A DNA stretch of 64,000 nucleotides from Marasmius tenuissimus (Eukaryota > Basidiomycota > Agaricomycetes > Agaricales > Marasmiaceae): positions 434,001 through 498,000 of the forward strand of contig JAQOTA010000070.1 of the NCBI GenBank assembly GCA_029532415.1, in the 5' to 3' direction. A model generated the notes under the pieces. The model did not search any database and was not told where the DNA came from. It saw nothing but the letters and a program-made list of their open reading frames with translations. A program made the translations under genes and the position numbers. This document shows positions 36,731 to 47,875 of this stretch, one piece after another (the stretch's first letter is position 1; each line of letters starts with the position of its first letter).

Positions 36731-37495
36731 TCAAACCGCAGGTGCATGATCTTGCCGATAAAATCTTACAGAGTACAGTACTCTTCCAAGGAGGCTTGAG
36801 CCTTGGACCCAGTCGGGATACAGGATGCGAGCTTCTAGCGCGCCCGCTTTGACCGCATTTTTGACTGTGCTGTCCCCTCGAATCCAAAGGGACCGAGCGT
36901 ATTCGTAGTCAGTGGTGCTCAGTGGGCCAAACCCGGTTTCCGATTTGATCTCTGCGGCTGAAAGTTTTCGAGACATATATTTGTTAGGAAAGTTTAAGGT
37001 TCAGACCGCTCAGATATAAGATCTGATGCTCGACAAAGGAGACGCACCTTTGGATAGTCATCGAAGCTCTCGCCAGATACCCTTAGCGCAATCTCCCGTG
37101 CTTCCCCAAGAGTAGCTTCCTCGAGCCATAGAACTCCCATTCAAAGAGAATTGAGTCCGGGGACTTGTGGGACAAAGGGGACGTTAGACTTGCCCACCAA
37201 CCGAGCAGTACAAAAGCGTACGGAATATTGTGTTGCTCGATGAGTTTGTGAGTGACGTGCTTCTGTTAGGAAAGTTTGGTCATCCATTGTCACTAACATA
37301 GAAATTAAACATACGGACTTCTGATACTTCATTGATCCGGGAGGTGCGTAGGGGCCAAGGTCAGAGGGAATGATTCACTTCACCTGGGCCTCGCGGCTAG
37401 GAGGAACTTTTATTTTATTGAGTAGGTTAATGTGGCGTGTAGTAATGACGACAGTATCGACGTTCTTCCAATAACCGGGAAAACACTCCAGCCAG
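36731..37495 (-). pseudogene. NmrA-like NAD(P)-binding protein, truncated copy 1
   Basis: The minus strand encodes IPSDLGPYAPPGSMKYQK, then THKLIEQHNIPYAFVLLGWW, TLGEAREIALRVSGESFDDY, and the C-terminal LWIRGDSTVKNAVKAGALEA with RILYPDW and FYRQDHAPAV. These match the NmrA/isoflavone-reductase-like family. The Rossmann-fold N-terminus (G-x-S-G-x-x-G) is missing because the duplication boundary cuts it. About 110-120 bases are deleted in the middle compared with copy 2, and a small insertion disturbs the segment after LYPDW. It therefore cannot encode a complete enzyme. Confidence 0.68.
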
Positions 37496-37651
37496 AATAT
37501 AAGAGAGACAGGGAAATAGATGAGTTTCGGGTTGCACCACACTTAGGAGCGGCCTGCTTGCCCTCGAATTATCAATCCCGGAGTTGTGGGTCCCTATGGG
37601 CACAACTTCGCAGCCAGTATGTGATCGGACTTAGTCACCGCGATGGTACTT

Positions 37652-39128
37652 TTATGATTCCCACGACCCATTTTCGACATCTCTAGACATTCTACTGCTG
37701 CTTGAAGCCGCGATACTTCTCTCCTCGTCTGTCAACGTGGAGGTCATAGGCACACTTGAGTCGTTCACGGATCGTACGCGATTCCCTTCTCCGAATTTCA
37801 GACTTTCTTCTACCACCATTGAGTCGACGTTCTCCACGCTTTGACCCAGAGCAACTCTGACCGTCAGCAATGTAGGTGCGATGCCCTGAAAACGGTGATC
37901 GAGGTGAATCGATATTCGATGGATGAGATGTCAAAAGTGCATCACGCTCACTGCAGCGGTAACGACAATAGGTAAAGGGTTGAAGGGAAATTTGCGGGTG
38001 TTCTGATATGCAAAGGTAAAGACCAGGCCCAACAACTGGGCCAAAGGGTATATGATGCCGGATTCGAGTCTATTCTAGAAGTAAGTCGACACGACCTTGG
38101 ATGGGATTGTCGAAGTCGAACTCACATCATCGCAATGACTGTATTATACTTTTTGTGGACTGCGCTGCCCAGGAGTAGTCCCACCTCTCTGCCGATCCAC
38201 CATATCCGTCCCGCTGAAAATCCTTAGCTATATCGCCCACCGGTGCCAAGATGCCAAAAGGGCCTGGAGGACTCACCCGTCAAAAGCGTCAATACGAGGT
38301 TGAATATCAAACTTGAGCAGAAGAAGGTTAAGATGAGAGGCGTTGCCCCTTTCTCGTTCCATCTTGAAACTTGGGGCCACGAGCTAGAGTCCAGACCGTA
38401 GAGTGGAGCCGTAGCGATTCCAATAACTGTTCAAGCTTAAGCTCAGAAATTTGGCCACAAAGCACACCGAGTGAGGCGCGAGGAATTCAGAAAACGTACG
38501 GTTGATTAGGCCGGAAACCACAATGAGAGGAATCGCCACGCGTTTACTGTTATTCCAGATGGAGTAACAACGACTGATCTGCAGAATGACCGGGTTAATA
38601 TTTTCATGTATCGGAAGAGTTGGCTCGCTGACCAAGATAAAATCGACGATCGCACTAGTAACGCGAGATCACAAAACATCAGTGCGTCAGCCATTGGCCC
38701 TCCGATTCCAGGAAGCACTTACTTCAGCATCACTATCGACACGACAAAAACGATTCTAAATGTAGATTAGAGCACCGTTCGAAGCAAGTCTGCTGAAAGT
38801 CTTACTGAAGAACAACTCTAGCTCCTCCCCCCCTCATTCTCTCCATATAGTCGTCATATGAGGCATTTTTGAACACATCGAAAGAAACCAACATACTCCG
38901 GGCGGTCTCTACAACGTAGACGCCATCGGCAATGGTGATCACCACGAAAAGTAATATGATTTGTGTGAGATGGGCTTTGGGATTGTATCGAGAGCGGGTA
39001 GACGAGCATAGACCTCTTCGTTTCCGCGCGAGAATGAAAAGGCTCGTCAGAAACAGGGCGAGATAGGTGCCTAGCGAGGCGTTCAATGAGGTTATCGAGC
39101 TATTGATGGCGTAGGACCTACGTACCAT
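37652..39128 (-). CDS. Seven-helix membrane protein, copy D
   Basis: Paralog of copy C. The start is MVRRSYAINSSITSLNASLG, then TYLALFLTSLFILARKRRG, TQIILLFVVITIADGVYVVE, DVFKNASYDDYMERMRGGG, SRCYSIWNNSKRVAIPLIVV, WNEKGATPLILTFFCSSL, IFNLVLTLLTAG, ESGIIYPLAQLLGLVF and APTLLTVRVALGQSVENVDS. The polar tail ends ENGSWES. After the first helix this copy has about ten extra residues (GLCSSTRSRY) that copy C lacks. The reading frame appears open across all shared exons. Same unknown role as copy C. Confidence 0.72.
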
Positions 39129-39806
39129 ACGCCAAGAAGGTGACCTATAAACTCGAAGGTTTCAGACGAGGAACTATTCTCCAGAACTTTTACGTACCGA
39201 GAGGGTGGCGGTGGGATGAATGATTATAGCTTGGGTTGAAAGGGCTGGCTCATACGCTGCGGGAATAGACCCTCTGGAGACGACCATTATCGAGGATAGA
39301 GATTGGCACAAGTGTGCACTGTGAACCCGCTTTTTATGAATAAATAACACTTTAACGCCATCGGGACGCGACGGGCTTGTAGGAGGGAGAATTAACACTA
39401 CCGACCTAAAGTAGTTGGGAGTAACAGTCCATCCAGAGCCATACAGAATGGGGTCTTTGTCGGTCCTTTGACGTCGGCGGCCCACGAGGGACAAGTCAAA
39501 GCACTGCTTCTTTATAGAGTTGTCCCCTCCGACCCGCCTTAGCCGGGAGGCAATACTTACCTGGTCCCTGCATAATGACGACTCTGAGCCTCCCTTGCAC
39601 GGAAGTGCACTGGCAGTCTGCCTCCCCGGGTGCCAATCCCAGGCGACCCTAGACTAGGTAAGTGTACTGCATGAGGGCTAAGCCTAAGCATGAATAGAAG
39701 TGTGATTTCGTTGCGGAATCGGATGCAGTGATGAATCATAAGTGAGATAAATTCGTACTTGCTTCATTCTAGAACTGATCAAGTCCAGAACCAACCGTAT
39801 ATTGTC
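39129..39806. other. Upstream region of copy D
   Basis: Duplicate of 36058-36730 with many substitutions. No gene seen. Confidence 0.4.
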
Positions 39807-40915
39807 TTAAACCGCGGCTGCATGCTCTTGGCGATAGAACTCTACGGCGTACTCCTGCAACGAGGTCGGGATGAATTCGGGGTACAGAACACGAGCATCT
39901 AGGGCGCCCGCTTCGACCGCATTTGTGACTCTGTTGCCACCTCAAATTCAAAGGGACCGGGCGTATTCGTAGTGAAACTCAACCGGTCGGTGTCGATTGA
40001 CGATTCAATCTCTGCGGCCAAAAGCTTTCGAGGCATATCATTCATCAGCGGAAGCTCCAGAATCAGACCTGATGCTCAGAGGAGACACATCTTGGGATAT
40101 TCGTCGAGATTCTCACTAGATATCTTCGACACAATCTTCCATGTTTCTCCAAAAACAGTTTCCCCATCCCAGGCTTGCACAAACTGGTCGAGGGCTCGAG
40201 GGTCGTCAGTGATGCGTGCGACGGATTCGTCTATTCGACTAGCATCCGTATAGGCCCGTCTTGACACCCCCCGAGCCATCATAGCGCTCCCATTTTGAGA
40301 TCCAGCTCGTAGGTTTGTGAGACGCAGGGAACAGGAGACTCGCCCACTATCTGACTTGAACGAAAGTGTATGGAATGCCGTGCTGCTTGACGAATCCGTG
40401 AGTGGCGAGTTTTCGTTGGGGAAATTTGGTCATTCTCTACCATATGAACAGATCCCAGGGTCTGATACAGGCGGCGAGCATACTGAATCTTGATACTTCA
40501 TTGAGCCGGGGGGGTACGTGGGGTCCAAAATCAGAAGGAATGACTCGCTCTACATGGGTCCATTTCGCAGCGCGGAGAAGATTACTCTGTTATTCAAGTT
40601 GGAATGGAGCTGTGGTGATGACAGTACCGACGTCCCTCGAATGGGTCGCCAAGGCATCCGGACTATCTTCAACTGTATCTCCTTTGACAATTTCGACTCC
40701 GAGTTTTCTGAGCTCTCTGATGATAGGCTTCTGTATGGATGCTCCGCAGAGAGTAGCCTTGACAAGCTAGTGATCTCAGGTCTGTCAGAAGTTGGCCAAA
40801 GAGGGTCGAAGGCGACAACTCAACGTACAAATTCATCTGGGCATTTGGCGAGTGCCTTCGCAATAGATGACCCCTTTCCCCCACTAGCACCTAAGGAAAG
40901 CTGTTTATCTTGATC
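39807..40915 (-). pseudogene. NmrA-like NAD(P)-binding protein, degraded copy 2
   Basis: The N-terminal nucleotide-binding motif is visible as LGASGGKGSSIAKALAK. Then come KPIIRELRKLGVEIVKGDTV, VGTVITTAPFQLE, a stop, QSNLLRAAKWTHVERVIPSD, ARGVSRRAYTDASRIDESV, ITDDPRALDQFVQAWDGETV, FGETWKIVSKISSENLDEYP, and the C-terminus EAGALDARVLYPEFIPTSLQ with EYAVEFYRQEHAAAV. In-frame stops occur after PFQLE and in YEYARSL, and frame changes are needed between the first and second segments. The gene was once a full NmrA/isoflavone-reductase-like protein and is now broken. Alternative splicing could bypass one lesion but not all. Confidence 0.68.
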
Positions 40916-41611
40916 CAGACGACGCTATGAACGGTTGAGTGCGATTGATTAGCACAGGCTGGCGGCTGACAGTTGACTAGAGGGAGGATGAATGCAGGAG
41001 GAGCTTGAAAAAATGGTTATCAGCACTGAAAACTACCAGTCAAGGCCGTTAATGAGTCATCTTACCTTTGAGGTCACAACTATAGCAATCGCATCAGCCG
41101 CATCAGCTCGCAAGGGATGGGCGTTACTGAGGAAGGTTGGAGGAAGGGTTTCACCTTCCACCGACGCGCTTGTGCTGATATCGTGGGAATCAATGACGTT
41201 ACCGTACCACAAGAGCAGTCTGAGTCAGTCGGGAACTTCAAAATCACGTTGTCCTCTCGATATTGTCTCGTTCCCTTGGTCTACTTCGATAGAACGGGTC
41301 GGGACCCTTCTTGAGCACTTGAGATACAGAGTATTATTTACCCACTCAGGTCGGGCAAATATCGTCAATTTCTCCTTCCATCAAGTTCACTTCAAGAGTT
41401 CACTTTCTCTGCGTTCACTAACTTGTGGCTTTAGCACATCTATCATTCTCTGGAATCACTGCTGCTCAATAAATTCTACTACTTTAACAGAGCTTTAAGA
41501 ACGATCTTTTATCGTGCTTCTCCGGAATGAACGACGAATCTCGAGTACTGATGCAACGCAACGCGGGATCGAGTCCCATTTCCAATGTCCCAAGAGACTG
41601 AAATATCCCAT
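40916..41611. other. Intergenic, no gene seen
   Basis: Contains a 168-codon plus-strand open frame (40992-41498) with no family resemblance. Composition and residue order look random, so it is not called. Confidence 0.45.
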
Positions 41612-42726
41612 TCAGTCCTGCGAGTGAGGTTCCTTCAGGTGAGCTTGGGTAAAAACAGATCAAAAGCGAGGAGACACACCGCATCTACGGTTTCGAGGGC
41701 TGCTTCAACTTCATTCTTGTAAATCTTGTTCAAGGCGCTCCTCATTCCGTTGCATGGATAGCTGCATCCTTTGCACTTCAAATTGCGTTCAAGCATGGTT
41801 ACAGCGGAGATGCTGTTAATCAACCCCAATGGACAATGCTCGTATGCTTTGAGCAAGTGGCGATATAGGTCGTCAACCTTGGCGACCGTTAGGACCTCTC
41901 GTTTACCGGACTTCGTCTGGCTGGAGCACTTGAACTTGAGCTGGGAGCTTCCTTCGCGCCATGTATTAAACGACGGGGCATGTGTACGGATCGCGGAATG
42001 GCACGTGTGATGATACTTCATGAGCTCCACGAGGGCCGAAGCAGGGATTTGGTCTAGCTCGGAGCATTGGGAAGTGGAGATGTGTTCCAAGGCTATGCGC
42101 AGAGAATATAGCTTGACCAATTTCATCGAAGCGATTGGGATGGCGTCTCGGAACCCGTGAAACAACGCAAACACCCGTATGACTGCAGGATGGGCTTCAC
42201 CCATTGTCAAAGGTTCCGCGATATCGAGGAGGGAAGCAATTACTGCTTGGAAGGGAGCCGTGGACTGCATGCGGTATTCAACCATGGCCGTAAGCACGGG
42301 AGCCAGGTCGCTGATTCTGGTAAGCTGGGGAGCTGCTTGACCTGGATAAAAATATTTGAGGACAGTACCGAAAACCTTGCTAGTTTCCAAAATAGAATAT
42401 GTAGTCATGGCCGGGATGATACTATCTCTCTGGGTGTCTTTGGAGTCAATGAGTTCAAGTTTCGGCGGGGCCGCATGGACCGCGGGATCTCCCTTGAAAA
42501 CATCCTGAAAATAGGGGGAAACGAGGGAGAGAATGATTTTGGGAATGAAGAAGCTGACACCATCCGAGGTTTTGATGATGGCATCGGCGGAGTCTGCTTT
42601 GTCGAAGGGGGCTTGGGCGACTTGCTGCTCGTTTGCAATGTTCGTCTGAGCATCGTTTCCTTGAGTACCGGGGCCAGGGGGGATGGAACCCTTTTCGTGG
42701 GGAGCACCCGAGTCATCAGAAGCCAT
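41612..42726 (-). CDS. BTB/POZ domain protein
   Basis: Agaricomycete BTB protein of about 360 residues. The start is MASDDSGAPHEKGSIPPGPG. The BTB domain (about residues 47-150) reads SADAIIKTSDGVSFFIPKII, LSLVSPYFQDVFKG and SKVFGTVLKYFYPG. It is followed by a helical region with LVKLYSLRIALEHISTSQC and IPASALVELMKYHHTC, and a cysteine-containing C-terminal part (CKGCSYPCNGMRSALNKIYK). The main exon runs unbroken to the 3' end. A GTGTGT donor after ETVDA and an acceptor at CTGAAG give a last exon EPHSQD and a stop at 41612; without splicing the stop is at 41635. The matching donor position in the relative at 44186-45282 favours the intron. BTB domains mediate protein-protein contacts, often as ubiquitin-ligase adaptors; the partner here is unknown. 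Confidence 0.78.
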
Positions 42727-44185
42727 GATAGCTCACGATGTGATAGCACAGATGGTAGGGCCTGTCGGAGGCAAGCTTCGATGTGGTGGTGGACTTGAAG
42801 TTGGTTTGACCCTGTTTGAATGTTTGTGGCACAACTACATACAACGATCATGTAAGCCAGCTGCTGCCACGCGGACAGGCTCTCAGATGCTTTCGACATT
42901 TCGTCTTATTGAACAAACGTCGTAATAAAGATTCCATTCCATCTATCGTGACGAGGATAAGCCATACGATGAAGGGGTCTCATGTTTACTACGTAACGAC
43001 ACGCAGAAAGTAAAGTAACTGGCGGAAACGTTACACCTTTTCCAAGATGTAAGCTTGCCCGTTGCTTGCCCACCTTCCCTGTGGGAGTGAGTTCCGAGTT
43101 GTTAAGCCTGGCAATCTGACCTGCCCGATGCTTTACCGCCGTACCTTTAACGGAGAGATTCGACGAAGCAGAACACAAAAAGCAACTGGCGCGCACGAAC
43201 GCAGGCACAAAAAACGGGCGAAGTTCAGGGCAGACCCTCGCATGAGTGTCGCGGTCGAGAGCAGAAAGAGGGAGGATGTTGAGCTCGAAGCGGTCGGTGT
43301 AAGATAATACAGATGTTCTTCTTTCGCCGTTTGAGTGCAATGTATTGTCGATGTTGGCATCAGAATGCACGGGAAGAACCTGCAATGACATTTTTGTGCA
43401 GGGAACGACGGAGCACCTGCGAGGATTCAGTTCATGACTGGAATCAAAGGACAGGATCGGCGTACCTCAATAGAGGCTTTGGTCTGCTTCCATGTTATGC
43501 GTTCTCAGGATAATCACTTTTATAATCTTCATGAGAACCCTCCAACATTTCTTCGTCCACCTTAACCCTCAAGCGTTCCCTTACCGCCTGAACGAGCTGT
43601 TAAATCCTCCTTTAGCGCGAGTTAAGTCTTGAGAAACAAAGATGACATACTCGGGAAGATATCCCGAGGGGTTTCCAGCTCAAGTTCCCCAGACTATCAC
43701 TGTCAGGCTGAGTTCATGGCGAAGTCTGAAGATTCTGAGGAAGAAGCAATATACCACGAAAGTACGAATTCAACAATCCGTATGAGAGTTTTCGATCTTC
43801 TGCATGCGTTGTAATAAGTTGTTCAAGTGTCAGTGGGTTGGTCATCGTGGTGGTTGTGGTGAGAACCACAGCTCACGATCACGACTCGTGCAGGAGGCGA
43901 GAGTCTTGTGACTAGACGCGATCACATGACTTGCAGCGATCTGACAGTGGTCGCGTTCAAGTTGATTCCAAGACCCAGAGTTCACAACTTCATAAGCGAT
44001 TACAGTCCTTTGTGAATATAAACATCGGTCAGAATTACTTGAGATGAAAATCAGGTATTAAGGCGATTAGGTATAACAATACTGGTCAAGTAAAGTAGTA
44101 CGAGAGAAATTGCAAGAAACAAATCGAAATGATCATCCGAATCAGCGAGACTAAGAGTCTCCGGAGCTTGCGATAATGTTCAACA
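42727..44185. other. Intergenic, no gene seen
   Basis: 1.45 kb between the two BTB loci. The longest frames (42906-43391 minus, 43062-43307 plus) lack family features and overlap each other. Confidence 0.45.
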
Positions 44186-45282
44186 TTAGGCCGAGGCCTA
44201 GAGAAAGACACGAGCTGTGAGGACGAAGATAGAAGCGGTAAATGCAGCAAACAACTAACCTGTTCCACTTCTCGTATGGCAGCATCAAGTTCTGCGACAA
44301 TGATTCTACTCAGAGTCTTCACCATCGCTGAGCAAGGATGATGGCACCTCGCACACCAGATGTCAAGTTCGAAGGCGACCGCAGGTGAGATTTCATACTT
44401 CGCCGCGTAAGGATACTTGGCATGCTCGGTATTGAGCGCATGGTGCCACATATCCTTCACTTCCGAGAGCGTCAGAGCCACACGATCCTTTTCCCCTCGA
44501 TTTTGGCAACGAAATTTCAGATTCACAGAGTTCGCCTTCCACTGGTTGAAGGACGGTACGCGAGTCAAGATTGTGTTCGAAGCCCTTGTGTGAATTGAAT
44601 GAGCTCGTAAAGAGCTGACGCGGGGATATCTGCCAGCTCAGGACAAGATCCAGACGCGATATCGGACAGGGAACTTCCAAGCAGTATCGCTTGACCTCAG
44701 CCATGGAGGCTGGTGGAATGACCGCTTGTGCTTATGAAACCTGGCGAAGACGCGTAGGGGGTTGGGGTGGGCCTTGCCGGGTGATGGTGGCTTTGCCAGA
44801 CGAAGTAGGGAGGTAATTATGTGTTGGAACGAATCAATCTGATCCATCTCGTATCGTACCATGGCGTCGAGTACAGGTAGGAGATCATCGAGGGAGGAAA
44901 GCGTGGGGCGTGCGAGTCCGGGCCAGATACACCTCAGAACTATGTCGAACACTTTAGAGTCCTCATCAATATGATAGAGGTCGTCCGCAACGAGAGTGGT
45001 ATCGCCAGCATTGTCGAAGTCTCTTTGACTCGGGTCGGGCGATGGAAGGGGAGTGAGAGGACCGTCTTCAAACAGATCGTTGAAGTACGGCGATGCAAGG
45101 GAAAGGATGACCTCGTGAACTTGGAACCAGACCCTATCTGACGTCTGGATAGTAATATACCCGTTACATCGGCCATCGAAAGGGGGAGAGGCATATTTCC
45201 TTTCTAGAGTTTTATCGGATGGAGGGCAAGGATGATCTTCGGTATTGAGAAATGCAGTAGCATGAGTCGCAGAGCTAGACAT
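44186..45282 (-). pseudogene. BTB/POZ relative with several frameshifts
   Basis: The start is MSSSATHATAFLNTEDHPCP (ATG 45282). The BTB domain is intact: GYITIQTSDRVWFQVHEVIL, SLASPYFNDLFEDGP and SKVFDIVLRCIWPGLARPTL. After RVFARFHK the homology to the BTB protein at 41612-42726 continues only by changing frame: AVIPPASMAEVKRYCL, then SLSDIASGSCPELADIPASA, then LTRVPSFNQWKANSVNLKF. Each shift corresponds to about one lost base within roughly 170 bases (about 44560-44730). The C-terminal part is open again (ARCHHPCSAMVKTLSRIIVA) with an intron donor after REVEQ. An intron cannot explain it, because the frame-changed stretch CPELADIPASAL aligns with CSELDQIPASAL of the relative. Sequencing error is the main alternative. 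Confidence 0.68.
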
Positions 45283-45609
45283 GGTGACGGTTGACGTTGA
45301 GACTACTTGGTGGGTCGTGCTTGACTTCAACCGCGCTCAAATAGGTCTCCACCGGGATGCGGCCCGGGCCTTCAAGCTTCAAGCCTTTGTATCATGGAAT
45401 CTTTCAAGTCCTAAACGCAAAGCAGAGACAAAGCGGCCTTACAAACGGCAATCTGCCTTTGTCCAGAGCGGACCAAAGAAGGCGAGGTCAAGATCCTGGC
45501 CCTAACGTTGAACAATGACACAAAGGGAGAATGGAAGCCGCGCGGAACCCTCGTTCGATTCAGCACTCGTATTGGTAGACATGGAGCAGGTCGCTGTCCG
45601 TCACAAAGA

Positions 45610-47875
45610 CTAGGAGGTGACCTTACTCGCATCCTCATATCCCTCGCCAACACTCCCCTCACTACCATGGACAACGTCCCCAATACCCCTTCCCGTCTCT
45701 TCCATCTGCGCCTTCAACCGCCTAAAGTTCTTTTCCTCGTCCCACACGAACGGACTCTTACTCGCGAACAGCAAATCCATCTCCTCCAACGTTCGATTCG
45801 CCGTCTCAGGGTAGAATGCCCATACCATAGGGATAGACAGGAAGTTGATGACGCCGAATATATGGAGCGTACTGGGAGAAGAGATCAGTACTCTGAATAT
45901 GGGCATTACGATAGTGGAATCACACTTACTTTTCTTGGATCTTGTCGAACATGACAGGGTTCAGCAAAGTCAACCACCCATTGCCAATACTCCATCCTAC
46001 GACTCCCCACGCGTTTCCTTTTGCTCGGACTTCGAGAGGGAAAGTCTATAGGAAAGTATTTCATTGAACACCTCAAAGGCGTATAATCAAAACGTGATGT
46101 TCATTACCTCGGTGGGGTAGACCCATGGAATAGTCAGCCACGTCGCCCCGAAGATAGCAGTGTACAAAAACACAAAAAACGCCGCGGCTCCTCCGTATTC
46201 CGCATGCTTGTGGGGGTTATCACGCAATAACCGGGAAAACGCTCCTGCCAGAATCTGCGAGAAACACGAAAAGAGATGAATTCCGAACACGAACGCTATG
46301 AGGGAGATAAGCCTCACCATGGCGATTCCCTGGCCGACTGAGCCCCACCATAGGCCGATCCGACGGCCCCAGCGGTCGATTGTGACAACCGCAAATAGAG
46401 TGGCTAACATGTACGTTATCTAGGAGGTGGGGGAGGAGGGTGAGCAAGGCCGAGAAACTTCCGAGATTAAGGGACTCGTACGTTGTTCAGCCCAGATAAC
46501 CACTGAGACTTCCGAGCCGGATAGCCTGCCTGTGCGAAGATGGTCGGTGCGTACACGGTGATAGCCGCAATTCCGACCCATCTATGAGAAACGAAGAGGA
46601 ATGCAGGTCAGAAGGTGGAGAAATGATAGGAAGAAGGAAAGCAAAACACACTCTTGAACGATCTGCAACCAGATAGAAAGCTGCACCCTTCGTGCGAGAT
46701 GCAGGTCTCCGGAGCCGATACCCCAGAACATGTTCCAATAACTGTTCATTTTGGAGTGCTTCTGCTCCAACCTCACAACATCTGTGATAGCGTTCAACTC
46801 GGCATCAGCTACCGCATGGGCCTTCGAAATAGTTCCGCTCTCGTCAGCAGGAGAAGAGAGCGAGGATGAATCGTTGTAGCGAAGGCGTCTCAAAACTGCT
46901 CTAGCTTCTTCCGTACGGCCCGCTTTGACCAACCAACGAGGGGATTCTGGCATCCAACGAAGGGTGATCTGTAATAGGAGGTTGTTCAGAGGTTGGAATG
47001 AACTGGACGAAGGTAGAAGCCCGCACCATGAACGCGACTATAGGTATGATTTGAAAAGCGATAGGGAACCTCCACCGAACCGGAGAACGACCATCTCCAA
47101 TAAAACCTAACCCAAACTCTAGCCAGTACGCAACCACGACTCCGAAAATGTTGAGGGTGAACTCCAAAGCAATGAATGCACCTGTCAAACTTCAGCTTCC
47201 AGAATGAAGAAATGGGGGAAACTCAACGCACCTCGAGATGTATGTGTAGCTACTTCGGCACTCCAGACTGGAACAATAGCGTTCAGGTAACCAGTGCCGA
47301 TTCCGTTTATAACGCGTGCGCAGAGCATCCTAAGATTGTCATCGGAAGTTAGAGCGAGTCCCAGCTCGAGTTAAGATAACCTTCCCACCAAGCAAGGTTC
47401 TGCGCTGAACACTGCAACGCTGCGCCGAGCAGAACCCAAATACTTCCAACTATCATCGTCTTGATACGGCCAATTTTGTCCCCCGTAACACCACCTATGA
47501 GACACCCAATCAATGTCCCTAGATAGTAAACTATCGTAGAAGCTCCCCGTCAGCGTCCAAAACCCGTTTGAAACTTAACGAGCATCTCACTGCTGACTAT
47601 CCCGCCCTGCTTCGTAGGTTCTGTAACATGGACGACGTATCCCTCTGAATGACCTTGGTAGCTTGAGGTTCCCAATCCCATTACTCGAACATAGTCTGGA
47701 GACGTATTGACGCCTCCCATCATGCCTTGGTCATATCCAAAGCTGTCAAGTAAGAAGATCAGTAAAAAAAATCGAAGTAAATCTGAACAATGACGCACAA
47801 GAATATGGCCAGCCCAGCTACTGCATTGATTGTGTAGTACAACCTCTTCCCTGACAATTCTGTTCCCTTTACCAT
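45610..47875 (-). CDS. MFS sugar transporter
   Basis: Twelve-helix plasma-membrane transporter of the fungal hexose-transporter type. The start is MVKGTELSGKRLYYTINAVA (ATG 47875). Motifs in order: FGYDQGMMGGVNTSPDYVRV, GTLIGCLIGGVTGDKIGRIK, NGIGTGYLNAIVPVWSAEV, SRGAFIALEFTLNIFGVVV, RFPIAFQIIPIV, MPESPRWLVKAGRTEEARAV, MNSYWNMFWGIGSGDLHLAR, DRWGRRIGLWWGS and YTAIFGATWLTIPWVYPTEV. The end is WAFYPETANRTLEEMDLLFA followed by a polar tail. The PESPRW, D-R-x-GRR and PET...LEE signatures are complete. About seven introns are inferred and no break was seen. The sugar cannot be named from sequence. Confidence 0.85.

Larger units (their letters stand above)
34515..37495. repeat. Second tandem duplication, left copy (7TM + NmrA-like remnant)
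   Basis: Direct repeat of about 37556-40915. Shared landmarks: the 3' flank GGAGTTG(T/A)GGGTCCC and GCAACTTCGCAGCCA, the seven-helix gene, its upstream region, and the NmrA-like remnant. The left copy is cut inside the NmrA-like gene, which therefore lacks its N-terminal exons. Confidence 0.75.
37556..40915. repeat. Second tandem duplication, right copy
   Basis: Direct repeat of about 34515-37495. It reaches further right and includes the N-terminal exons of the NmrA-like gene that the left copy lacks, so it is closer to the ancestral arrangement. Confidence 0.72.

Noticed and set aside
40992..41498. 168-codon plus-strand open frame
   Set aside because: No domain, signal peptide or splice partner; residue order looks random and the neighbouring genes run on the other strand.
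42906..43391. 161-codon minus-strand frame between the BTB loci
   Set aside because: Overlaps another frame of similar length on the opposite strand; no family features in either.
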